Below, piece after piece: positions 1 to 8,178 of a DNA stretch of 28,952 bases; position 1 is the stretch's first letter; each line of letters opens with the position of its first letter. Origin of the DNA: an uncultured Gammaproteobacteria bacterium (GTDB taxonomy: Bacteria > Pseudomonadota > Gammaproteobacteria > Pseudomonadales > Azotimanducaceae_A); assembly GCA_913041025.1 (NCBI GenBank), contig CAJWGQ010000012.1, positions 1 through 28,952 on the forward strand. Reading direction: 5' to 3'. The notes under the pieces were generated by a model. The model did not search any database. It worked only from the letters and a program-made list of their open reading frames with translations, and was not told where the DNA came from. The position numbers and the translations under genes are program-made.

Positions 1-1834
1 TAGAGACCTCTAAGATATCGGGAGGCCAATGACCCGCATGAAGCGCGTTCAAGGTTTGACCGCCGTTCCTCTTGTTGACGACAAGGAGTGAGTGGGAAAA
101 GTCCGACTCCTTGAAGTCACGCTCAAAGTTGGCATTGTTTCTCGGAAAATAGTCTCCTTGAGGCCACCACCACATTTGCCCGCGAGTAGATGAGTACAGC
201 ACAAACTTTGTTAAAGAGTCTGTGATTATTCTGCGGACTTCACTTTGGCCCTGAATCTCGTCAACGACGTGGATCAGGTCTCTCCAAAGCCCGAGGCCGC
301 TACTTTTATCTACAGAGATCAAACTCGGAATTCGAGATGTTCTATTGAAATGTTGTTGTAGGGTCCAGGGCAGCATAGAAGCGAGCAAAACGGCCGATAC
401 GCTGATCGCTACAAATTGAGAGCGAATTGATTTGTTGGATTGATTCGCGAGATACAGCACTCCAAGCGTTGCAGCCATTGTTCCTAGGGGAATGAGGTAA
501 GCAGTACGCCATAGTCCGGTTGCTGGTCCAAAATGAAGAAATACAACAGCATAAAGCGGGTTCAGGTTAGTGAAGATTGGGACCAGCATTCCTGCGGTGA
601 GAAAGTCCGACCGAAGCATCCGCCGAAATCTGAATAGCCACAGTAGATATACGGCTAGACCGAAGTAGCCGATCGTATCCCAAAAGCGAAACCCAGGATT
701 ATCTAATGGAAGCCCGGACCCGATAGAAAGATACCGACCTAGATCAACGATATGGGGAGTGTGTTCCCAGGGATTAATCGAACGGGTGACAAGCGCATAG
801 ATGACCGTCAGCGCAAGACCAACCAGTATGACCTGCGCGCTAGTTCGGGTACGGAGCTGAAGTTCCCGTGGAAAATGTTCGGCATCGAAATATGTTCTGA
901 TTGCACGAACAAAAACGATAATGGATAAAAGAATTAGGGTGAGTAATGCCTCTTGAGCGTGGATCAAGTACATGATCACCAAAAACAGAGGTACTAGCAA
1001 TAGATTGCTACCCGTATTTTTGGGCCTTTGGAGATAGTCGAGCGCTAAAGCGGCGCTTGCAAAGATTAATGGGTATGCAAAGATTGTAGGGAAGTAGGCG
1101 TAATACCTCCCGTAAGCAAAACCCGCGGTGCCTAGCGAAATAAAGGTAAGTAGCGCTGCAGCAGAGGCGCCAATAAGCGTGACATTTTCCGAAAATCTAA
1201 ATCGGTCGAGGACGAGGAACGAAAAAAAGTAAGTGGTCGAGATAAAGATGCACCCTGTGAACAAAGAGACGCCACCTACCATCTCAAATGGTTGTTTACC
1301 CAACTGATGCGCGATTAACGCATGAATCAGGTAAATTGGGCTGGTAGTAAGACGTTCATAAATTGATCCACTGTGCTCGCCAAATTTGCCCGCCCCTAAA
1401 GCGGCAAACTCAATCCCGACCCTGGCTAGATGTTTCCATACGTCTGACGGGATCTCGGTGTACGCGCCAACATGAAAGTGGTAGACGGTGAAAGCACCAA
1501 GCAAGATCAATAACGCTTTCAGTTTGCGTTTTTCTTTGTTCTGCCATTTCAATCGAACGGTGGTACCCACCGCAGTCTGGCCACGACATTTATTAAGCAC
1601 CGTTACGATCAAGATTACCAAGGCAAAATGAAGTACCGCGAGAAAGGCCCACTTGCCCAGGCCGAGGAGATAGACCAAAGCCACTGATCCAACGATAATT
1701 GACAGGCTAAGAGCATATGAGAGTAAGAAGCGTTGTCTTTTGATGTCGAGCAATCGACAAAGCAGGTATCCGGTTACAAAAAAGTAGACGAAGTAGATGC
1801 CTGCGATTGCGAGATCAAATAAGACGCTATTCAT
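1..1834 (-). CDS. Large polytopic membrane protein, GT-C-like, 3' end outside the window
   Basis: I translated the reverse strand from the ATG at 1834-1832. The frame stays open for 611 codons to the window edge with no stop, so the C-terminus is missing. The protein starts with a hydrophobic segment at about residues 7-28, followed by many more membrane segments to about residue 460, then a mostly soluble tail. The first large loop carries D131-x-W-x-H135 followed by a 'TTSPIYLIHAL' stretch. An early acidic or His motif in the first extracytoplasmic loop is common in GT-C glycosyltransferases and related polymerases, but I do not recognise a named family. It is divergent from the EpsG-like gene, with 115 bp between the two starts. 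A role in polysaccharide assembly is inferred from fold type and context only; another membrane function is possible. Confidence 0.8.
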   Translation of the reverse strand, partial: MNSVLFDLAIAGIYFVYFFVTGYLLCRLLDIKRQRFLLSYALSLSIIVGSVALVYLLGLGKWAFLAVLHFALVILIVTVLNKCRGQTAVGTTVRLKWQNKEKRKLKALLILLGAFTVYHFHVGAYTEIPSDVWKHLARVGIEFAALGAGKFGEHSGSIYERLTTSPIYLIHALIAHQLGKQPFEMVGGVSLFTGCIFISTTYFFSFLVLDRFRFSENVTLIGASAAALLTFISLGTAGFAYGRYYAYFPTIFAYPLIFASAALALDYLQRPKNTGSNLLLVPLFLVIMYLIHAQEALLTLILLSIIVFVRAIRTYFDAEHFPRELQLRTRTSAQVILVGLALTVIYALVTRSINPWEHTPHIVDLGRYLSIGSGLPLDNPGFRFWDTIGYFGLAVYLLWLFRFRRMLRSDFLTAGMLVPIFTNLNPLYAVVFLHFGPATGLWRTAYLIPLGTMAATLGVLYLANQSNKSIRSQFVAISVSAVLLASMLPWTLQQHFNRTSRIPSLISVDKSSGLGLWRDLIHVVDEIQGQSEVRRIITDSLTKFVLYSSTRGQMWWWPQGDYFPRNNANFERDFKESDFSHSLLVVNKRNGGQTLNALHAGHWPPDILEVS

Positions 1835-1949
1835 CAGGAATTACCCGCCACGGGTTAGCAGAAAAAGTTTTGAATTACTCTACGGTTTGCCTTGGTCCGA
1901 AAAACGACGAAGTTGTCTTTCAAAATTCATTTAGACAGATTTAACTCGC

Positions 1950-3215
1950 ATGATTGGATTTTTCGGCGCATGCCTGCTAGGTGCTTGGTTGCTGGGGCAC
2001 CTGCTGATTTTGGGGGTCATTACAGGTCGAGCAAACACCCGAGCGATCCTCTTGCTCATGGCTTCTTTTCTCACGCTAGTCTACCTGACAAAGCCGTATA
2101 CCTACGACCTGAACAAGTATTCAATTTATTTGTCGACAGGGTATATATCCACAAAACCTTGGCATACCCCCGATGGCAATTTCCAGCTGGATGAGAAAGA
2201 TGTAACGGGTGAACCATTTGCAGGAGCCTACGAGTTAGGTTTTCAATGGCTGGCTGAGATTAGCCACAAGTTTCTTCCTGGGGGCGCCCTTTGGCCAAGA
2301 GTCGATGCGGATTACGGAGATTTAGGACAAAGAGGGCCACCGAGAAGTGATGCCGCTATCTTTGCGTTTGGCCTTATCGGTTTTGTTTTGGTGTGTTGGG
2401 GGCTAAAGCATGGCGGCCGGAGAAACCCTGATGGTTCGTTGTTATCAGCGCCGGATATGCTTCTGGTGTCAATATTAGTTTTAGGCTCCATATTCTTTCT
2501 ATTGGGGAGTCAGAACACTCTTCGACAATTCTTAGCAATGTCCATCGTAATCAATGGCATTGTTTTGGCGATGTCGCGTCGGTATTTTATGGCCATCTTG
2601 GTTTGTGGACTCTCCGCGCTATTTCATAAATGGGCGCCTTTTTTAGGAGCGCTTGCAATATTTATCGCGCTAACCACCAATCTTGAATTTTCACTTGCGA
2701 GAGATAAAGGGGTAGTGTCTTTTCGTCCGGGTAAATTTGATCTATTGATATTTTCGCTCGGCTGCATGGCGATGATCATGATCAAAGCGATCGGCGTATT
2801 CGGTTTGTTTACGGCAGATCTGCCTCTGATTGGTGAGTTAAAACATTATTTGATAGACCAGGATCAGTATCAGTCATTGGAGAGGGTCAGCGGTTTAACT
2901 AAAGCTGCCCTTCTGGTGTTCCTAGCTATTATTTCTGAGGCCGTGCTCGGTACTACAGACGATGCGAATTTCAATAAGGCGCGGTCCCTTAGACGCAAAG
3001 TGCTGATGTTCATTTTGCCGTTGGCGGTTTTTCCTGAAATATTTTCTCGTTTACTGATCGTCTATTGGGCGTCTGAATTAATCTTTATGGTTGGCGCGCT
3101 GACTGCGAGCCGAGTCCGTACCCGATTGGCCGGTGCGTTAGTCTTTTGCGCCTATGGCGCCGCGCCAAATGCTATAAATGTAGTTATTGGCTCGGCTTGG
3201 AGGTTTGCTCTCTGA
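1950..3215 (+). CDS. EpsG/Wzy-like polysaccharide polymerase candidate
   Basis: This 421-residue polytopic inner-membrane protein has about ten hydrophobic segments. Its pattern resembles the EpsG family of Wzy-like proteins. D53 and Y57 lie in the first large loop after the second membrane segment, an EPFAGAYELGFQWL block (88-101) matches the usual 'E-P-x-Y' region, N-x-L-R-Q is followed by a membrane segment near residue 190, and a 'LFHKWAPF' segment matches the conserved 'H-x-S/W' site. EpsG/Wzy proteins are thought to join lipid-linked repeat units on the outer face of the inner membrane. The ATG at 1950 has no clear ribosome binding site. A longer reading in another frame starting at 1892 is a shadow. 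It is the best polymerase candidate in the window, although 1-1834 and 23838-25400 are also polytopic. Confidence 0.85.
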   Translation: MIGFFGACLLGAWLLGHLLILGVITGRANTRAILLLMASFLTLVYLTKPYTYDLNKYSIYLSTGYISTKPWHTPDGNFQLDEKDVTGEPFAGAYELGFQWLAEISHKFLPGGALWPRVDADYGDLGQRGPPRSDAAIFAFGLIGFVLVCWGLKHGGRRNPDGSLLSAPDMLLVSILVLGSIFFLLGSQNTLRQFLAMSIVINGIVLAMSRRYFMAILVCGLSALFHKWAPFLGALAIFIALTTNLEFSLARDKGVVSFRPGKFDLLIFSLGCMAMIMIKAIGVFGLFTADLPLIGELKHYLIDQDQYQSLERVSGLTKAALLVFLAIISEAVLGTTDDANFNKARSLRRKVLMFILPLAVFPEIFSRLLIVYWASELIFMVGALTASRVRTRLAGALVFCAYGAAPNAINVVIGSAWRFAL

Positions 3216-3342
3216 GTTGAGAAAAGTTGCAATTTGAGCCTTCCCAGTCAGTGGATAATGTTCTCGACTGAACTTATGCAAGTACTGGTGATTTGCTGAG
3301 TGTTCAATTCAGGATAAGTGGGGATAACGCTAAATCTAGGGC

Positions 3343-3348
3343 TATAAT
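3343..3348 (+). promoter_or_regulatory. Possible -10 box upstream of the SIS isomerase gene
   Basis: A perfect TATAAT lies 75 bp before the ATG at 3424, in the 208-bp gap after the EpsG-like gene. No good -35 hexamer sits at 16-18 bp; the best is TGGGGA at 3319-3324, with three of six matches and an 18-bp spacer. I saw no JUMPstart/ops element (GGCGGTAG) in the gap. It is a plausible but unproven promoter for the SIS-ABC gene pair. Confidence 0.3.
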
Positions 3349-3423
3349 TGCGCGCGCAAACGAGGAGCCGCTTCATTAAAGCCAACCATCCCCGTTCCCT
3401 CTGTCAAAAATTGGAAAACTGCA

Positions 3424-3993
3424 ATGTTCGAAGAGTATGCGGCCAGATTGTCTTCCGTGCTGTCAAATTATGACTGGACCCCAGTCGAAAAGCTCGCAGC
3501 CGAAATTTTTAAATGTTGGGGTAGCCGTAAACAAGTAATCATCTGTGGAAACGGAGGCAGCGCCGGCAATGCGATACATCTGGCTAACGATTTTCTTTAC
3601 GGGATAGCAAGCAAAGTCACAGACCCCGGTCTCAGGGTTGAAGCACTACCTGCAAATAGTGCCGTGCTTACTTGCTTGGCGAACGATATTGGGTACGAGG
3701 AGGTTTTCGCCGAACAAGTTCGTGTCAAAGGAAATCAGGATGATCTCTTGATCGTTCTTTCTGGGAGCGGAAACTCGGAAAATATTGTGAGAGCACTTGA
3801 TGCTGCGAAGAGTATCGGTATGACGACTTGCGGAATTCTAGGCTATTCAGGCGGTAGTTGCTTGTCGCGTGTCGATATAGCTATTCATTTTCCGATAGAT
3901 GACATGCAGATCTCAGAAGATACCCAATTAATCGTTGGACACATGTGTATGCAGTACCTGTGCGGCAAAATCACGTCGCAAGAGCTCGACTAA
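3424..3993 (+). CDS. SIS-domain phosphosugar isomerase, GmhA-like
   Basis: This 189-residue single SIS domain is close in length to E. coli GmhA (192). It has the phosphate-binding loops CGNGGSAGN (41-49) and SGSGNSEN (113-120), and the conserved block LTCLANDIGYEEVF (82-95) seen in sedoheptulose-7-phosphate isomerases. GmhA converts sedoheptulose 7-phosphate to D-glycero-D-manno-heptose 7-phosphate in the cytoplasm. By hand alignment to E. coli GmhA, metal ligands H61 and H180 correspond to H52 and H173. E65 is replaced by D56, and Q172 appears to be replaced by E165, so specificity could differ from housekeeping GmhA. Its 3' end overlaps the longest reading of the ABC gene by 49 nt, which suggests co-transcription. 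Transketolase and an HldE-like kinase downstream support a heptose-type role. Confidence 0.85.
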   Translation: MFEEYAARLSSVLSNYDWTPVEKLAAEIFKCWGSRKQVIICGNGGSAGNAIHLANDFLYGIASKVTDPGLRVEALPANSAVLTCLANDIGYEEVFAEQVRVKGNQDDLLIVLSGSGNSENIVRALDAAKSIGMTTCGILGYSGGSCLSRVDIAIHFPIDDMQISEDTQLIVGHMCMQYLCGKITSQELD

Positions 3994-5885
3994 AAACATT
4001 GCTCACAGTGGCCTATCAAGCAAAAGATCAGTTCAGAGAATTGATCAAGCGGTTATTTAATTACTCCGTTCTCTCCTTGAGTACGGATGCGCAGGATGGA
4101 CTTAGAGAGACTGTCCGACTCTTAGCCTTTCACCGCTGGAAGATGCTGGGATTGGTCTGCGCAGCTACGGTTGCTGCGATCCTTGAGGGCGGGACGATGG
4201 GACTCCTGGGTCTCGCGGTATCGGTGCTAGTTGGCGAAGTGGATCTTACTTCGGAAGTTGTCAGCGGTCGCCTTGGGCCAACTTTCGATCAGTTCTTGGA
4301 GACGACTAGCGCAAGCGGCTTGTTTCTATTGTTAGTTGGGATAGCAATCATTGCGCAACTAGCAAAAAGTATATTTTTGTATGTCAGCGCCGCTCTTGAA
4401 ATAGGACTTTCTTATGACCTGAAAAGAGAAATTCAAAAAAAAGCGGTGAATCACCTCATGAGAATGAGTTATCGGCAGGTCGCGGCTTACTCACCTGGAG
4501 AGATCGCGAACGCGATTGATCAAGCAGATGTGGTCCAGGAAGGCGTAAATGGCGCGGCAAACGTTATTCGAGCGACTCTAATGCTGCTGGCCTATCTCGC
4601 GATCATGCTGTTGATGTCCGTGAAGATGACTATCGCGACCGCTATCGTAGCCGTTTTGTTGTGGGTAGCTTTAAACCGAGTAGTTAGGATACTCCGGGAA
4701 TTGGGGAAAAAGTCGATTGATGCAAGAGTAGCTCTCTGGAAGTGGACGATAGAGTTTCTGAATGCCCCGCGGCTTCTTCGTATTTTTAATGCGACGGAAT
4801 TCGCAGCGGAGTCGATAAACAAAGCGCGGGACGAAGAAATTTTTCCGGAAAGAAAAGGAAAGATCATTCAGGCTGCAATTAAACCAGCGATCGAAGCGAT
4901 TACGATCCTAGGGGCAGGCGTATTTCTCCTCGTGGGGTACTCGATAGCTGGAAATGGAGCGCAGTCGGTGGTGCCCCAACTCTTTGTTTACGTCCTCGTT
5001 TTTTACCGCCTCAAGCCGCAAATCTCCGCATTTAACGATTTCAGGGTCAAGCTTGCCTGGATCATGAGGCGATTAGAGCTTGTGGGAGAATTCCTGCGTA
5101 TCTCAGACAAAGAGTTCCTGCAAACTGGCGGTGATTCGGTTAAGCGAGTGGATCTTCCAATTCGGTTTGACAGAGTCTCTTTTCGCTACTCCCCGGACAT
5201 TGATTTCGCGTTGTCGGATATCAGTTTAACCATTCACCCTGGTAAGACATTGGCGATAGTCGGCCCATCCGGTGCAGGAAAATCTACGCTTGTTGATTTG
5301 TTGATCGATTTATATCAGCCAACTAATGGGAGCCTTTTTCTAGGAGAGACCAATCTATCGTACCTTGATTCTCATGAGTGGCGCGAGAGAATCGGGATGG
5401 TTGATCAGAACATTCTCCTTCTAAATTCATCAGTTTCAGAAAATATCCGATTCGGAAGAGTAGATGCTACGCACGCTGATGTCACCGCAGCAGCTCGATT
5501 AGCAAATGCGGATGGATTTATTGCAGAATTAAATGAGGGGTACGAAACCATAATTGGAGAAAAAGGGTTCAAGCTTTCTGGCGGTCAGCGACAAAGATTG
5601 GCTTTGGCGCGCGCGCTAATGAGAAATCCAGAGATACTCATCTTGGATGAGGCAACAAGTGCGCTGGATTCAGTTTCGGAAAAAGCAATTCAAGCGGCAA
5701 TTGATGAGATGCATGAAACCCGGACGATCATAATAATTGCTCATCGCCTTTCCACCATTGCCAGCGCAGATCATATAGTCTTTCTGGAACGAGGAAAGAT
5801 TATCGAACAAGGTAGTCCAAAGGAATTGCGGGAGCAAAATGGGCGCTTTGCTGAACTATGGAACCTCCAGATGCGCGCCACTTAG
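3945..5885 (+). CDS. ABC exporter/flippase with fused membrane and ATPase domains
   Basis: The protein is 646 residues from the first ATG. The N-terminal half has six membrane segments (about 65-375 in this numbering). The C-terminal ATPase has Walker A GPSGAGKST (440-448), Q-loop Q488, signature LSGGQ (544-548), Walker B ILILDEATSAL (from 564) and H-loop H600, all intact. Fused half-transporters such as MsbA and PglK work as homodimers and flip lipid A or lipid-linked oligosaccharides, and the locus suggests the second type of cargo. The start is uncertain. ATG 3945 overlaps the SIS gene by 49 nt and has no clear ribosome binding site; TTG 3999 or GTG 4008, just past the SIS stop codon, would remove 18-21 residues. 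With no Wzx-type flippase in the window, this is the best candidate for translocation. Confidence 0.92.
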   Translation: MYAVPVRQNHVARARLKTLLTVAYQAKDQFRELIKRLFNYSVLSLSTDAQDGLRETVRLLAFHRWKMLGLVCAATVAAILEGGTMGLLGLAVSVLVGEVDLTSEVVSGRLGPTFDQFLETTSASGLFLLLVGIAIIAQLAKSIFLYVSAALEIGLSYDLKREIQKKAVNHLMRMSYRQVAAYSPGEIANAIDQADVVQEGVNGAANVIRATLMLLAYLAIMLLMSVKMTIATAIVAVLLWVALNRVVRILRELGKKSIDARVALWKWTIEFLNAPRLLRIFNATEFAAESINKARDEEIFPERKGKIIQAAIKPAIEAITILGAGVFLLVGYSIAGNGAQSVVPQLFVYVLVFYRLKPQISAFNDFRVKLAWIMRRLELVGEFLRISDKEFLQTGGDSVKRVDLPIRFDRVSFRYSPDIDFALSDISLTIHPGKTLAIVGPSGAGKSTLVDLLIDLYQPTNGSLFLGETNLSYLDSHEWRERIGMVDQNILLLNSSVSENIRFGRVDATHADVTAAARLANADGFIAELNEGYETIIGEKGFKLSGGQRQRLALARALMRNPEILILDEATSALDSVSEKAIQAAIDEMHETRTIIIIAHRLSTIASADHIVFLERGKIIEQGSPKELREQNGRFAELWNLQMRAT

Positions 5886-6141
5886 CATCGGTGCGTCAAT
5901 TTCCAAGCGTTGATTTCATTTCAGCTGTCTCACTTTCACACGCAAAGCCGGTATATCGAGATTTCACTCACGCAGTTAAAGACCTAGAAGACGATCTGTC
6001 ACCGAGCGACTTGTGCTTACGTTTAAAGCCAGGAAATGCCTGATTGGTTGTTGAGAGAATATTTAGCGCCTGGAAACCCGCGGAGCCACCACAAGCAGGT
6101 AGGATACGTTACAAACTAAGGAACAGTATTCGTTTCGCATA

Positions 6142-7185
6142 ATGTCTAAGAGCATTTTATTTCATCTAGCTGGTGGGATCGGCAATATGATTATGGCGAC
6201 TCCCGCGATTTCTAGTCTTGTAAACGCTGGCGAAACAGTAGATTTATTTGTAGAAGGTGATTCTGAAGAGGCAATCGACTTGTTCAAGGGTTGGTCATTG
6301 CCTCGCGTAGTCGTGGACTCCATCGTCGACCTGCCAGATAAGGGGTATGATTTTTATTTGATTTCTTGGTTAGCTAAGAAACCACTCGCTATAGGTCAGG
6401 TCGACTCATCCATTATCCTTTCAACTAGTTATCATGGAGTTGATGGGAGGAGATTCCCAGAATATGAGATGTATCTACATTTCGCGAGAGCGATCAGCGA
6501 TCAATGCGAGTCTACCGTGGAGACTTATTGCGGCTCTTCAGAGAGAAGTTTTCCCGAGATAACAACAGAGACGCTGGTTCTGTACCCGGGTTGCCAAGAA
6601 AGGTTTCCAATTAAACGTTGGGACAAGTTTCCTGAACTTGCAGGCAGATTCAAGGATGTGGCAATTGTGGGGTCACCAGCGGACCTTAGTGCCACTTACA
6701 GTCGACTTTACCCTGAGTGGATAAAACGGAGATTTGGACGCCAATTGGGTAGAAACAGACGCCTTACTAGCTTATTGAATCTGTTCTCTGAAAAATACAA
6801 CCACGAAAATACCTTCCCATCACATGTGAAGAATTATCTAGGCAAGTTATCTCTTGCGGACACTGCCTCTCTAATAAGTCAGTCTGGAGCGTTCGTGGGC
6901 AATGATGGCGGATTAGCCCACATAGCGGCAGGGCTGGGGGTCGAAACGCTCGTTCTATTCGGTCCGACGGATGAGGCGAAGAACCTTGTCCCAAGGGACA
7001 ATGTTCACGTAATCAAGATGGGCCTTGACTGCCAACCCTGCCAATTCGGCGGAAAATTCCCAGACGCGTACACCAGTCACTTCATCGGGTGCCCATTGGG
7101 TGTAAAGTGTCTGAAGTCGATCACTGTGGACCGTGTCGTGACCGAGTTGCGAAGCGTGGGCTACAACGAGACGATGTCTGTGTAA
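6142..7185 (+). CDS. Glycosyltransferase family 9, heptosyltransferase-like
   Basis: This 347-residue cytoplasmic GT-B protein shows the GT9 (ADP-heptose:LPS heptosyltransferase) pattern. The N-terminus has a glycine-rich HLAGGIGNMIMATPA stretch (8-22), where the family has G-x-G-D/N. The C-terminal half has the donor-site block GNDGGLAHIAAGLG followed by LFGPT. Near the end is a C-x-x-C pair, then G-C-P-x-G-x-x-C-L-x-x-I-x-x-x-V, which is common in this family. Known members transfer heptose from ADP-heptose, though some act on other sugars. This fits the isomerase, kinase and nucleotidyltransferase genes in the window that could make an NDP-heptose. The 256 bp before it back to the ABC gene hold nothing I can name. 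The ATG at 6142 has no close ribosome binding site. Confidence 0.9.
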   Translation: MSKSILFHLAGGIGNMIMATPAISSLVNAGETVDLFVEGDSEEAIDLFKGWSLPRVVVDSIVDLPDKGYDFYLISWLAKKPLAIGQVDSSIILSTSYHGVDGRRFPEYEMYLHFARAISDQCESTVETYCGSSERSFPEITTETLVLYPGCQERFPIKRWDKFPELAGRFKDVAIVGSPADLSATYSRLYPEWIKRRFGRQLGRNRRLTSLLNLFSEKYNHENTFPSHVKNYLGKLSLADTASLISQSGAFVGNDGGLAHIAAGLGVETLVLFGPTDEAKNLVPRDNVHVIKMGLDCQPCQFGGKFPDAYTSHFIGCPLGVKCLKSITVDRVVTELRSVGYNETMSV

Positions 7186-7356
7186 TGACAAGCTTCTCTG
7201 CTGGTATAGATGCCTATGTCTGGGCGCTTAAACGATTATCAGAATATCTATTGAGGACAAACCTAGCTGTCAGGGTAGCCTAAATTGTTTCCCACGCAGT
7301 CTAATTCAAGTAAGCGATTCAGTAGCGCAATATTCATTAGGCTTTAGGAGTTTCCT

Positions 7357-8127
7357 TTGGTCAAAAAAAGCACGAAGTGGTTGCCATTGAAAAGAGAACT
7401 AGTGGGATTGCGGCGAGCCTTCACCGGTCGTGACCAGGCGCTAATGCGGCAGTCTTCCCGCTTGCTCGACCTTGTATCGAATAAAGCCCCTTGGGCGTTG
7501 GCTAGGTTCAACGATGGTGAAGTCAAGGCGATGCTGAGTTCCAATGTCGGGGAAAAGACCGCTAGAGATGACCAGGAAATTAATCAGTCGCTTGTCGATA
7601 AATTGAATTGGGCATTTAATCAGAGATCCGACAATCTATGGTTAGGCCTGCCGTGCAGTGTTTGTTGGCCAAGCGAGAGGGCTTATTTAGGGGGAAAAAT
7701 TGAAAAAAATTATCCATATCAAACTTTGGCGGTGGTTCAAACAAATCGTAACTGGGACGATTGGATAACTAAGTTACCACCTTTGCTTAAGAATAGGTCG
7801 GTAGTATGGGTCTCTGGTGAGGATCAAGACCTTAATCATCTTAAGTCCAAGGTTGGCATAGTTGCTCGTGACCATTGGAAGCTTCCAACTACTAATGTTT
7901 GGCAAAGCGAATACAAGAAACTCAGTGAGAAATATAATGAGTTTGAGACGGGCGATATTGTTTTTTTGAGCTGTGGTCCATTGGCAACCGTGCTTGCAGT
8001 CGAATGGTTTTTGAAAAGACCAGACTGCACCTTTATTGATATTGGATCTACGTTTGATCCCTTCACGCGCAATGTTTGGCATGCCTGCCACAAAAAAGAA
8101 TTGCCTAGATGTATTGGTTGCAACTGA
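7357..8127 (+). CDS. GT-D fold (DUF1792-like) glycosyltransferase, TTG start
   Basis: The protein has 256 residues. A R50-F-N-D53-G-E55 motif near the N-terminus resembles the R-F-G-D-G-E (DxE) motif of GT-D fold (formerly DUF1792) glycosyltransferases. A late G-P-L-A-T-V-L-A segment followed by FIDIGSTFD resembles the G-P-x-A-x-x-L and D-I-G segments of the same family. Members transfer sugars in glycan assembly; donor and acceptor cannot be told from sequence. The start is a TTG at 7357 supported by TAGGAG at 7345-7350, six bases upstream, the clearest ribosome binding site in this part of the window. A C-terminal tail rich in Cys and His (W-H-A-C-H, C-I-G-C) might bind metal. It is convergent with the minus-strand GT2 gene, 51 bp away. 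Confidence 0.75.
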   Translation: MVKKSTKWLPLKRELVGLRRAFTGRDQALMRQSSRLLDLVSNKAPWALARFNDGEVKAMLSSNVGEKTARDDQEINQSLVDKLNWAFNQRSDNLWLGLPCSVCWPSERAYLGGKIEKNYPYQTLAVVQTNRNWDDWITKLPPLLKNRSVVWVSGEDQDLNHLKSKVGIVARDHWKLPTTNVWQSEYKKLSEKYNEFETGDIVFLSCGPLATVLAVEWFLKRPDCTFIDIGSTFDPFTRNVWHACHKKELPRCIGCN

Positions 8128-8178
8128 AGGAGCGAAAACTAGGATATACAGGAGGTCCGAGTAGGGCTTTTCCCAAGT

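Noticed and set aside
1842..1855. ACCCG/CGGGT mini-hairpin just upstream of the minus-strand ATG at 1834
   Set aside because: The stem is only five pairs with a three-base loop; too short to call a regulatory element.
3849..3857. GGCGGTAG inside the SIS gene, like an ops/JUMPstart core
   Set aside because: It lies within conserved coding sequence (Gly-Gly-Ser codons), not upstream of an operon, and the rest of the JUMPstart sequence is absent.
5858..6043. 61-codon open frame after the ABC gene
   Set aside because: It overlaps the ABC gene end, has no ribosome binding site and its product resembles no known protein.
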